DNA of 14,112 nucleotides from Phycisphaerales bacterium UBA1910 (GTDB lineage Bacteria > Planctomycetota > Phycisphaerae > Phycisphaerales > UBA1924), in NCBI GenBank assembly GCA_002337545.1, contig DDGE01000051.1, positions 1-14,112 of the forward strand. The letters are read 5' to 3'. Position numbers and translations under genes: made by a program. Shown piece by piece: positions 5,641 through 12,634 of this stretch (position 1 is its first letter; each line of letters opens with the position of its first letter). The notes beneath the pieces are model-generated. The model was not told the origin of the DNA and ran no database searches. It saw only the letters and a program-made list of their open reading frames with translations.

Positions 5641-5646
5641 TACACT
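5641..5646 (+). promoter_or_regulatory. Candidate -10 element for the ABC transporter cluster
   Basis: TACACT, the same hexamer as ahead of the transposase, lies 29 bp before ATG 5676. With transcription starting near 5653 the leader would carry the Shine-Dalgarno AGGGG (5666-5670). No convincing -35 is visible. Confidence 0.3.
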
Positions 5647-5675
5647 CGTGCTCACGAATCACTACAGGGGTTTCC

Positions 5676-6659
5676 ATGTCTCAAGCTGTCTCGATGCAAG
5701 GCGTCCGGAAGACCTTCGGATCCAAGGTGGCCGTCGAAGGGATCGATCTCTCGATCCCCGAGGGCGCGATCTATGGGTTCATCGGTCCCAACGGCGCGGG
5801 CAAGACCACCACCATCCGCATGATCATGTCGATCCTCTTCCCGGACCGCGGCGAGCTGTCCGTGCTGGGCAAGAAATCGGCCGTCGAGTCCAAGGACCGG
5901 ATCGGGTACCTGCCCGAGGAACGCGGGATCTATAAGAAGATGAAGGTCGGCGCCTTCCTGATGCACATGGGACGGCTCAAGGGTCTCGATCGCAGCGGGC
6001 TCAAGCCGCGTGTGATGGAGTGGCTCGATCGCGTGGACCTCGCGGATGTGCACAAGAAGAAGTGCGAGGAGCTCTCTAAGGGGATGCAGCAGAAGGTGCA
6101 GTTCATCGCGTCCGTGCTGCACGACCCCGATCTGATCATCCTCGATGAACCCTTCTCCGGGCTCGACCCGGTGAATATGCGTCTGCTTCGCAATCTGATC
6201 GATGATGAGAACAAGCGTGGAAAGACCGTGATCTTCTCGACCCATGTCATGCATCAGGCCGAGCAGAACTGCGACCATGTTGTCATGATCCATCAGGGCA
6301 AGAAGGTCCTTGACGACACGCTCGACGACATCCGCAAGCGGTTCGATCCGCGGGCGCTGCATGTCGATCCGATCGGGGGCGTCGGTCGATCGCACGATGT
6401 CTCGGTGGTTCCGGGTGTCGCGCATGTTACCCCGATCGATGGGTCGCTCGAGGTTGTTCTTGACGAGGGCATCGATCCGCAGCAGGCGATGAAGTCGCTG
6501 CTCGACGCGATGCCGATGAATCGGGTGGAGATCAAGCGTCCGACGCTGGAAGATGTGTTCATCGAGATCGTGACCGGCGGCAAGCGCGGTGCGGACGCGG
6601 AACAACTCCGAGCAGAGCTGCTCGCGGGGAACACGGACGACGAGGAGGTCGAGTCATGA
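5676..6659 (+). CDS. ABC transporter ATP-binding protein (NatA-like, ABC-2 type)
   Basis: A 327-aa ATPase that should power the permease encoded next. Visible motifs: Walker A GPNGAGKTT (37-45), YLPEERGIY at the Q-loop position (a form usual in this NatA/EcsA-like group), signature LSKGM (133-137, for the common LSGGQ), Walker B LIILDEP (153-159), D-loop SGLD (161-164) and switch His190 in FSTH. A C-terminal domain of about 100 residues follows, ending with the family-typical RPTLEDVFIEIV and an acidic tail. The start has a good ribosome binding site (AGGGG, 5 nt before the ATG). Its stop overlaps the permease start by 4 bp (ATGA), pointing to translational coupling. NatAB-type exporters move Na+ or other substrates outward; the substrate here cannot be told. 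Confidence 0.93.
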   Translation: MSQAVSMQGVRKTFGSKVAVEGIDLSIPEGAIYGFIGPNGAGKTTTIRMIMSILFPDRGELSVLGKKSAVESKDRIGYLPEERGIYKKMKVGAFLMHMGRLKGLDRSGLKPRVMEWLDRVDLADVHKKKCEELSKGMQQKVQFIASVLHDPDLIILDEPFSGLDPVNMRLLRNLIDDENKRGKTVIFSTHVMHQAEQNCDHVVMIHQGKKVLDDTLDDIRKRFDPRALHVDPIGGVGRSHDVSVVPGVAHVTPIDGSLEVVLDEGIDPQQAMKSLLDAMPMNRVEIKRPTLEDVFIEIVTGGKRGADAEQLRAELLAGNTDDEEVES

Positions 6660-8074
6660 ATATTTCAAAGATCTCCCGTGTCGCGGGGCGTGAGTTCGCG
6701 TCGACCGCGATCACCAAGGGGTTCATCATCGGCGCGTTGGTTCTCCCGGCGGTGATTGCGGCGATCATGCCGCTCGTGATCCTGCTGACGATGAGCGCTC
6801 AGCCACCGGCTGATACCGGAACGGTGTACATACTGGATCGCTCCGCGGATGTCTCCGAGACCCTTGTGGATCGCCTTGCACCCGAAGCGGTCGAAGCCCG
6901 CTGGAAAGAACGCTTCGACGATGTCAAGGAGTTCGCGAAGAACGCGATCCCGATGGCCGACGATCAGAAGGATCAGATCGATCAGCGCATCGATCAGGCG
7001 TCCAAGACCATCCGTTACCCCGAGTTCCGGGTGATCCCCGCGGGCCCGGATGCGAGCATCGAAGAACTCAAAGCGGAGATGCAGGATCAGGTCGCGTCCG
7101 GTGCGAAGGGCAAGGGCGATCTGGAGACCATTCTCGCGATCGTGGACATCGACACGGATTCCACCCGCAAGGTCAACGAGGAGGAAGGGTACGGCGGGTT
7201 CCAGGTGTTCCTCCGCCCCAAGCTCAACGACGAGACCGTCTCAGAGATCAAAGACGGCGTCCGCTGGTCCATTCGTCAGCGCCGATACGAGAACGCGGGT
7301 ATTAATCGCACGCAGGTGCTCGAGATCTCCGATGTCGACGAACGCGCGAGCCAGGAAATTACTGAGGAAGGCGAGAAGAAGGCCTCCACCGGGATCACGA
7401 CCTTCATCATACCCGTTGTCTCGATGATCCTGCTTCTCATCGCATCGATGACGGGCGGGCAGTACCTCCTTACGACCACGATCGAGGAGAAATCGAACCG
7501 AGTCGTCGAGGTCCTGCTTTCCGCGTGTTCGCCGATGGAACTGATGACGGGCAAGATCATCGGTCAGATGTGCGTCGGGCTTTCGCTGCTCATCGTGTAC
7601 AGCTGGCTGGGCATCTTTGCGCTCTTCTTCATGGAGCGCATGGACCTGATCGATTGGACGACCATCGTCCTGATCTTCGTGTTCTTCATCCTCGCCTACT
7701 TCATGTTCGCGTCGCTCATGGCCGCGATCGGTTCCGCGGTCAACGACATGCGTGAAGCCCAATCGCTCATGACACCCGTGATCATGATGATGATGCTCCC
7801 CTACTTCTTCTTCACGCCGGTGATCCGTGCCCCGAACTCGATGCTCTCAACGATCACGAGTTTCATCCCGCCGATCTCGCCGTTCATCATGATTATGCGG
7901 GTCGCGTCCAACGACCCACCTCCGGTCTGGCAGACGGGGCTGGTGATCCTTGTGAACGCGGTCGCCGTGGTGGTCTTCCTGTGGTTCGCCGCGAAGGTGT
8001 TCCGTGTCGGGTTGCTGATGTTCGGCAAGCCGCCGAATCTTCGTACACTGATTAAATGGGTCCGCATGGCCTGA
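6656..8074 (+). CDS. ABC-2 type transporter permease (NatB-like)
   Basis: A 472-aa membrane protein, partner of the preceding ATPase. An N-terminal membrane helix (about 22-47) is followed by a large hydrophilic domain (about 50-243) expected outside the cytoplasmic membrane, then five further hydrophobic segments (about 246-266, 303-325, 335-358, 371-391, 427-447). The stretch EEKSNRVVEVLLSACSPMELMTGKIIG after the second helix is the hallmark of the NatB/COG1668-like ABC2_membrane_3 family. The gene starts inside the ATPase stop (ATGA), so the two are translated together. The extracytoplasmic domain is rich in Asp and Gln with possible helical repeats (DDQKDQIDQRIDQ) and has no match I can name. 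Substrate unknown; an export role is likely. Confidence 0.9.
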   Translation: MNISKISRVAGREFASTAITKGFIIGALVLPAVIAAIMPLVILLTMSAQPPADTGTVYILDRSADVSETLVDRLAPEAVEARWKERFDDVKEFAKNAIPMADDQKDQIDQRIDQASKTIRYPEFRVIPAGPDASIEELKAEMQDQVASGAKGKGDLETILAIVDIDTDSTRKVNEEEGYGGFQVFLRPKLNDETVSEIKDGVRWSIRQRRYENAGINRTQVLEISDVDERASQEITEEGEKKASTGITTFIIPVVSMILLLIASMTGGQYLLTTTIEEKSNRVVEVLLSACSPMELMTGKIIGQMCVGLSLLIVYSWLGIFALFFMERMDLIDWTTIVLIFVFFILAYFMFASLMAAIGSAVNDMREAQSLMTPVIMMMMLPYFFFTPVIRAPNSMLSTITSFIPPISPFIMIMRVASNDPPPVWQTGLVILVNAVAVVVFLWFAAKVFRVGLLMFGKPPNLRTLIKWVRMA

Positions 8075-8086
8075 CTAAAATTGGGG

Positions 8087-8092
8087 TATACT
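8087..8092 (+). promoter_or_regulatory. Candidate -10 element for the DUF4190-like gene (leaderless)
   Basis: TATACT, 6 nt before ATG 8099, in the short gap after the permease gene. It could give a second, leaderless transcript for the 3' half of the cluster. GGGG (8083-8086) is 12 nt from the ATG, too far for a normal Shine-Dalgarno. No clear -35. Confidence 0.4.
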
Positions 8093-8098
8093 CCGCAC

Positions 8099-8485
8099 AT
8101 GGACCAACAAGCACCACAAACACCCGGCCCTCAGTACACCCCGCAGCAGCAATCGAGCGGCAAGGCGATCACTTCCATGGTCACCGGCATCTGCTCGCTC
8201 GTGTTGTGTTTCTCTTACGGTATCCTCGGCTTACCGTGTGCCATCGTCGCGATCGTGTTCGCGAAGAAGGCGCGTAACGCGGTTGCCGCCGGAGATGCTC
8301 CTGAGTCGTCACTTGGCATGGCCAAGGCCGGGGCGGTGTGCGGATGGGTTGGGATTGTGCTCAACTCGCTCGCGCTGATCTACCTTATCTTTATGATCCT
8401 AATCGCGGTTGGTGTGGTCGCGGCCGGTGCCGCTGGTGCCGCGAGCAACCCGACGCTGCTTCCGTTTGGTCTTCTGCCGTTCTGA
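8099..8485 (+). CDS. Small membrane protein, DUF4190-like
   Basis: A 128-aa protein: a Gln/Pro-rich cytoplasmic start (about 1-22), a hydrophobic hairpin (SMVTGICSLVL...GLPCAIVAIVFAKKAR, about 26-59), a short polar loop, then MAKAGAVCGWVGIVLNSLAL leading into a long hydrophobic segment. The pattern 'GI.SLV...GLP.AIVAI.F..KA....SG.AKAG...GW' is that of DUF4190 membrane proteins, whose function is unknown. ATG 8099 is preferred; the frame also allows TTG at 8081, but a promoter hexamer lies between them. It starts 24 bp after the permease and ends 2 bp before the methyltransferase. The zinc-ribbon protein at 10706 carries a recognisably related domain. Confidence 0.78.
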   Translation: MDQQAPQTPGPQYTPQQQSSGKAITSMVTGICSLVLCFSYGILGLPCAIVAIVFAKKARNAVAAGDAPESSLGMAKAGAVCGWVGIVLNSLALIYLIFMILIAVGVVAAGAAGAASNPTLLPFGLLPF

Positions 8486-8487
8486 GC

Positions 8488-9258
8488 ATGGATTACAACA
8501 AGCACGATCTGTATGAGCTGTCCGTGCAGTCCCCCAAGGACCTGGTGCCGCTGCTCCGCGCGATCCACGGCGATCATCCGAAGGTGCTCGGCGAGGACTT
8601 CGCGGGGACCGCTGCCGTCTCGCACCTCTGGGTTGAACGGGACGGGTGCCGCGCCGTGGCGGTGGACTTCGACGAGGAAACCCTCGCGCGACGCGGTGAG
8701 CACGAACGCATCACCAAGCACCTCTGTGATGTGCGCGAGATCGATGACCCGTGCGATCTGGTATTCGTCGGGAACTTCTCGATCGGGTACCTGCACACCC
8801 GCGCGGAGCTTGTCGAGTATCTGATGCATGTCCGCGAGCGACTCGAAACATCAAAGGGCGTCTTCGTCTGCGACACCTACGGCGGCGAGTCGGCCTACAC
8901 CCTCGGCGGCGTGCACCGCGCCCACCCGATGCTCGGCGGCAAGCTGTGCCGCTACACCTGGGAGCAGCACGCGGCCGACCCCACCACCGGGATGGTCACG
9001 AACCTGATCCATTTCCGCGTTGAGCGGGCGGGCGTGATCGAGTTCGAGCTTGAGGACGCGTTCGTGTATGAGTGGCGTCTGTGGTCGATCCCGGAGCTGC
9101 GCGACGCGATGGAAGACGCTGGGTTCAGCGAAACGCTGGTGTACACCAAGCTCGCCGATGCGGTGGATGACGAAGGCAACGCGTATGTGATGCCCGTTGA
9201 TGATGGCGAAGAGGAGCTCGAAGAGAGCTTCATCGTCTTAGTAGCCGGGCGTATGTGA
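8488..9258 (+). CDS. Class I SAM-dependent methyltransferase, substrate unknown
   Basis: The 256-aa protein has the Rossmann-type methyltransferase core: motif I as VLGEDFAGTAAVSHLW (33-48), an acidic residue ending the second strand (AVAVDFDEETLARR, Asp60), a CDLVFVGNFSIGYLH strand near 89-103, and a following strand KGVFVCDTYGG. Motif I lacks the classical GxGxG and reads DFAGTA, a form common in the Methyltransf_25-type group. The frame is open upstream to 8338, but that part runs inside the preceding gene; ATG 8488, 2 nt after the previous stop, is the natural start through translational coupling. No leader or membrane segment, so it is cytoplasmic. A small-molecule or protein target cannot be told. 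Confidence 0.83.
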   Translation: MDYNKHDLYELSVQSPKDLVPLLRAIHGDHPKVLGEDFAGTAAVSHLWVERDGCRAVAVDFDEETLARRGEHERITKHLCDVREIDDPCDLVFVGNFSIGYLHTRAELVEYLMHVRERLETSKGVFVCDTYGGESAYTLGGVHRAHPMLGGKLCRYTWEQHAADPTTGMVTNLIHFRVERAGVIEFELEDAFVYEWRLWSIPELRDAMEDAGFSETLVYTKLADAVDDEGNAYVMPVDDGEEELEESFIVLVAGRM

Positions 9259-9295
9259 TTCCCAAGGTTGACTGGGTATACAGCGAATTGAGCAC

Positions 9296-9301
9296 TACGA
9301 T
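9296..9301 (+). promoter_or_regulatory. Candidate -10 element for the aldehyde dehydrogenase gene
   Basis: TACGAT lies 6 nt before ATG 9308, repeating the leaderless geometry. An alternative is TATACA at 9277-9282, giving a leader of about 20 nt. A TTGACT at 9268-9273 resembles a -35 but its spacing fits neither hexamer (22 bp and 3 bp). No Shine-Dalgarno precedes the ATG. Which hexamer is used is open. Confidence 0.3.
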
Positions 9302-9307
9302 CTAAGC

Positions 9308-10705
9308 ATGACCACCCTCAATACCCCCACCGCGACCGACACCCTCAACTCCTACAACCCCTCCACCGGCGATCTGGTCGGCTCCGTTCCCGTCACGCCC
9401 GCCGATCAGGTCGATGGCGTCATTGCCAAGGCCCGGGCGGCTCAGCCGGCTTGGGCTGCGTTGAGTGCCCAGGAGCGGGCGGACATGCTCAAGCCCGCGG
9501 GCGAGGCGTTGGTGGCCAAGGCCGAGGAGCTGGGGCGGATCCTGTCGCTGGAGCAGGGCAAGCCGCTGGCGGAGGGGGTTGGCGAGGTCAACGCGTGCGG
9601 CGCGGGGATGGCGGAGACGGCGGACGAGGTGGCGCAGGCCGTGCAGCCCGAGGAGCTGACTGGCGACGGGGCGAAGTCGATCCTGAACTATGACCCGTTC
9701 GGGGTGTGCGCGGCGATCACGCCTTGGAACTTCCCGATCCTGATGCCGCACTGGGCGGTGGTGCCGGCGCTGGTAGCGGGGAACACCTGCGTGCTCAAGC
9801 CGAGTGAGCAGACGCCGCTGATCGCGGACGCGTATTTGAAGGTGCTCAACGAGTTCCTGCCCGAGGGCGTGCTGCAGATCATCCACGGCGAGGACGACCA
9901 GGGCAAGGCGCTGGTCGCGGGCGATGTGGACATGATCGCGTTCACCGGGTCCAAAAACGCCGGGCAGCACATCATGGCCGCTGCGGCACCGGGGCTCAAG
10001 CGACTGATCCTTGAGCTGGGCTCGAAGGACCCGTGCATCGTGCTTGAGGGCGCGGACCTGGAGCAGGCGGCGGCGTTTGCGGCGCGGAACTCGTTCCGTA
10101 ACTGTGGGCAGGTGTGTGTCTCGACCGAGCGCATCTATGTGCAGGATTCGATCAAGGACGCGTTCATGGACAAGCTGCTGGAGCAGACGAAGGAGTTCAC
10201 GATCGGTGACTGCCTCGATGAGAACGCGAACATCGGGCCGATGGTCATGCGTGAGCAGAAGGAGCATGTGCTGCGGCAGGTCGAGGACGCCAAGGCCAAG
10301 GGTGCCAAGGTGCTCTTCGGCGGCGGCGAGCACGAGGGCAACTTTGTGGAACCCACCATCCTTGACGGCGTGGATCACGACATGGACATCATGGTCACCG
10401 AGACCTTTGGCCCGATCGCCTGTGTTGCCACGGTGAAGGACGCCGACGAGGCGGTCAAGCTGGCGAATGACACGGAGTATGGGCTGGGGGCGGTGGTCTT
10501 CGGCGAAGAAGAGGTCGCACGCAAGGTTGGGCGACGATTGACCGCGGGCATGATCGGCGTGAATCGCTCGATGGGCGGGACTGGTGGCGCGCCGTGGGTT
10601 GGGGCGCGCAAGTCCGGTATCGGGTACCATTCGGGCCCGCTGGGGCACCGTCAGTTCTGTCAGCTGCGGGTGGTGACGACCAACGAGCCGAGTGATTCCG
10701 AGTAA
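9308..10705 (+). CDS. NAD(P)-dependent aldehyde dehydrogenase
   Basis: A 465-aa member of the aldehyde dehydrogenase superfamily, which oxidises aldehydes to carboxylic acids in the cytoplasm. Key residues are visible: PWNFP (139-143), cofactor-binding Lys164 in KPSE, FTGS (212-215) of the Rossmann fold, general base Glu236 in LELGSKDP, nucleophile Cys270 in NCGQVC, and ETFGP (365-369). Length is slightly shorter than the common 480-500 residues. The LGxKDP form and overall pattern recall the succinate-semialdehyde, glycolaldehyde and betaine-aldehyde branches, but the substrate cannot be fixed from this. The end (PWVGARKSGIGYHSGPLGHRQFCQ) keeps the family's KxSGxG segment. Codon choice is G-rich (many GCG, CTG, GTG), in contrast to the left end of the window. 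The next gene starts right at its stop codon (TAAATG), implying one transcript. Confidence 0.93.
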   Translation: MTTLNTPTATDTLNSYNPSTGDLVGSVPVTPADQVDGVIAKARAAQPAWAALSAQERADMLKPAGEALVAKAEELGRILSLEQGKPLAEGVGEVNACGAGMAETADEVAQAVQPEELTGDGAKSILNYDPFGVCAAITPWNFPILMPHWAVVPALVAGNTCVLKPSEQTPLIADAYLKVLNEFLPEGVLQIIHGEDDQGKALVAGDVDMIAFTGSKNAGQHIMAAAAPGLKRLILELGSKDPCIVLEGADLEQAAAFAARNSFRNCGQVCVSTERIYVQDSIKDAFMDKLLEQTKEFTIGDCLDENANIGPMVMREQKEHVLRQVEDAKAKGAKVLFGGGEHEGNFVEPTILDGVDHDMDIMVTETFGPIACVATVKDADEAVKLANDTEYGLGAVVFGEEEVARKVGRRLTAGMIGVNRSMGGTGGAPWVGARKSGIGYHSGPLGHRQFCQLRVVTTNEPSDSE

Positions 10706-11272
10706 ATGACCATGAGTGATGAACGCCCTGTTGATGAGCACATCCCACGCGATCCGGATCGTGATGATTCGCACAACTCCGGAGAGTCTGAGGCGGCGGG
10801 CATACAGCTTGAGCGTTCGGCTCCGCACGCGTTCTGTGGGCGTTGTGGCCATAGCCGCGACGGGCTCGAGATCAGCACGCCTTGCTTGAAGTGTGGTGCG
10901 TTGCCCAATGATCCCAAATGTACTTTTTGCGGGTACATCCTCACGGGGCTGAGCGTCAACGAAAAGTGTCCGGAGTGCGGCAAGCCCATCTGGGATTCGA
11001 ACATCAACCCGCCGACCTCGGGGCTCTCGATCGCCTCGATGGTTCTGGGGATTGTTTCGCTGATCAGTTGTGTGATGTACGGCTTGCCCGGGATTGTGCT
11101 GGGCCCACTGGCGATCATTTTCGGGGAGCTGTCTATTCGTCAGTTCAAGCGGGGTGAGCGTGCGGGGAGCACCCGCGGGTTCTCGATGACGGGTCGCATC
11201 TGCGGATGGATCAGCTTTTCCGTGAGTCTCACGGTGATCGGGATCATCGTCTGGTTCATGATGACTTCATGA
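10706..11272 (+). CDS. Double zinc-ribbon protein with C-terminal DUF4190-like membrane domain
   Basis: A 188-aa protein. After an acidic start, four CxxC pairs appear: CGRC (44-47), CLKC (60-63), CTFC (72-75) and CPEC (88-91), enough for two zinc sites. CTFCGYILTGLSVNEKCPECG is the zinc ribbon widespread in planctomycetes (CxxCxYxLxGL...CPECG). From about 105 on lies a DUF4190-like membrane domain (SGLSIASMVLGIVSLISCVMYGLPG, GRICGWISFSVSL, then a last helix). It resembles the protein at 8099, so the two are probably paralogues. The ATG at 10706 abuts the TAA of the dehydrogenase gene; Met3 (10712) is an equal alternative and neither has a strong ribosome binding site, so reinitiation is plausible. 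Function unknown. The 3' end overlaps the convergent gene by 6 bp. Confidence 0.82.
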   Translation: MTMSDERPVDEHIPRDPDRDDSHNSGESEAAGIQLERSAPHAFCGRCGHSRDGLEISTPCLKCGALPNDPKCTFCGYILTGLSVNEKCPECGKPIWDSNINPPTSGLSIASMVLGIVSLISCVMYGLPGIVLGPLAIIFGELSIRQFKRGERAGSTRGFSMTGRICGWISFSVSLTVIGIIVWFMMTS

Positions 11273-12469
11273 CGCGGACGGGTCCTCTGGGACTCTGAAG
11301 GCGATGGTGTACTGGAAGCCGAAGACCGGGTACTGCACCCGCAGGCGATAGACGCGGATTGAATCGATCGATCGTCGGTTTTTCTCGCAGAGGTAGCGGA
11401 CCATATCGACATACTTGGGGAACTCGTTGATTTCGAGTTCTTCGAGCCCGCTGCCGAGTTCTACGAGTTCTTCTGAAACGGGGACCCGGTCGATATCGCG
11501 TTTTCTGTCTTCGACATCTGCGCCGCCGCGGGGCATGGTGTTGTAGACAAAGAGTTCGGGTTCGATGCCTTCGAAGATGTCGTCGCACAGGATGACATCG
11601 CTCACGAGTGTCACAACGGGGATATCCGGGATGACGGTGGTGCCTCGCTTCGAGCGTCCGTCTTTGGCGTACTTGTAGGAGCCCTTGGGGATGTAGACCT
11701 CTGAGAACATGTCGTAGAGGGCGTCCTTGCCGACCTGATCGGGTGAGAAGGTGTTGATGATCTGTCCGTTCTCTTCCTCGACCGTGATCGGCGCGGGCTC
11801 ATGGAGCATGAACGAGCTGACATCGAATGATTCGCGTTTCGGTGATTGGCGGTGGTCTTCGTATTCCGGGGGGATCCCGTATACGAAGCGGACGGGTGTG
11901 TCGGGTCGCAGTCTGCGGAGTCCGGATGTGCCGTGGATCGTGGAGACATCGACCCCCTTCGGGTCGTCCTTGTTTTCTGTGAGCATCATTGCGGTCAGCC
12001 AGAGGGAACTCTGTGCCCCCACGATCTGACTCATGCCCTTGAAGACCTGGTAGCGGCTGGACTGTTCGAACTTTTCGAGTGTCTGCTCGTTGGCGCTGCT
12101 GAGCGCGGCGTTCATGGCCGTGCGGGTTCCGTATTGATCACGGATGAGGTTGTCGAACTCGTCGATGCTGATGAGCGCGTCCTGGATTTCAGCTCTGGAT
12201 ACGCCGAACTTCGATGCGGCTCTGACGATGGATCGCAGTGTTTCGGGACCTGGGATGCGGGTGAGGGTCTCGATCGGGTTTGGTTTTCGGATCGCGTTAA
12301 GCAGCCTTGAGACCATGACGCGGGAGACATCGAGATGCCTTGCGATATCGGTTGGTCGTTGTGTGCAGCCGTCGATGTGTTTGAGCACGGCACCGAGCGT
12401 GAGCTGCAGGCGTGCTCCAAGCGCTTCCGGCTTTTCGCACTGACTCGTTATCTCCGCCGTTTGATTCAT
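11267..12469 (-). CDS. Predicted helix-turn-helix protein of unknown family
   Basis: A 400-aa cytoplasmic protein. Residues about 37-62 (QRPTDIARHLDVSRVMVSRLLNAIRKPNP) look like a helix-turn-helix: DIARHLDVS as the first helix and turn, RVMVSRLLNAI as recognition helix. The remaining 330 residues, starting with a helical region and passing into a mixed segment with ordered, acidic stretches (DVILCDDIFEGIEPELFVYN), match no family I know; they may be a sensor or effector domain. ATG 12469 is chosen over GTG 12493 because GAGGGG lies about 10 nt before it. The gene diverges from the propeller/dockerin gene across 165 AT-rich bases with three TGATTGAT copies, one just upstream of a TATTCT (12511-12516) on the gene's own strand. 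That suggests, but does not prove, control of itself and its neighbour. Confidence 0.72.
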   Translation of the reverse strand: MNQTAEITSQCEKPEALGARLQLTLGAVLKHIDGCTQRPTDIARHLDVSRVMVSRLLNAIRKPNPIETLTRIPGPETLRSIVRAASKFGVSRAEIQDALISIDEFDNLIRDQYGTRTAMNAALSSANEQTLEKFEQSSRYQVFKGMSQIVGAQSSLWLTAMMLTENKDDPKGVDVSTIHGTSGLRRLRPDTPVRFVYGIPPEYEDHRQSPKRESFDVSSFMLHEPAPITVEEENGQIINTFSPDQVGKDALYDMFSEVYIPKGSYKYAKDGRSKRGTTVIPDIPVVTLVSDVILCDDIFEGIEPELFVYNTMPRGGADVEDRKRDIDRVPVSEELVELGSGLEELEINEFPKYVDMVRYLCEKNRRSIDSIRVYRLRVQYPVFGFQYTIAFRVPEDPSAS

Positions 12470-12517
12470 CTTTGTGATTCCCCTCAAAGCCACAGCATGA
12501 AGAGTAGCACAGAATAA

Positions 12518-12597
12518 TGATTGATTCTGGTGTATTTTTCGAGATTTGTTATTTATTACAGATCAATCAGTTGGTATCCTCTATGCTCGTGATTGAT
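12518..12597. promoter_or_regulatory. Three TGATTGAT sites in the divergent intergenic region
   Basis: The 8-mer TGATTGAT occurs at 12518-12525 (plus), 12562-12569 (minus) and 12590-12597 (plus); the second and third share the 10-mer TGATTGATCT. They sit in an AT-rich island between the helix-turn-helix gene and the propeller gene. Possible -10 hexamers nearby are TATTCT (minus, 12511-12516) and TATCCT or TATGCT (plus, 12575-12580 and 12582-12587). The sites are placed as operators controlling both promoters would be. The binding protein is not known. Confidence 0.45.
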
Positions 12598-12634
12598 CTC
12601 TGATCACCGAATATGGAATACAGGAGCGATGAAG

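Noticed and set aside
4588..5823. 411-codon plus-strand frame over prfA
   Set aside because: Antisense to a complete release factor 1 with GGQ motif and continues into the ABC gene in the wrong frame.
8338..8487. In-frame 5' extension of the methyltransferase gene
   Set aside because: This part overlaps the DUF4190-like gene in another frame and its translation (many Cys, Trp and Arg) does not look like a real protein; ATG 8488 right after the previous stop fits.
9302..10852. 516-codon minus-strand frame over the aldehyde dehydrogenase
   Set aside because: Long antisense frames are usual in GC-rich genes. The plus strand has all catalytic residues in order; the minus translation is Arg/His/Leu-rich without a fold pattern.
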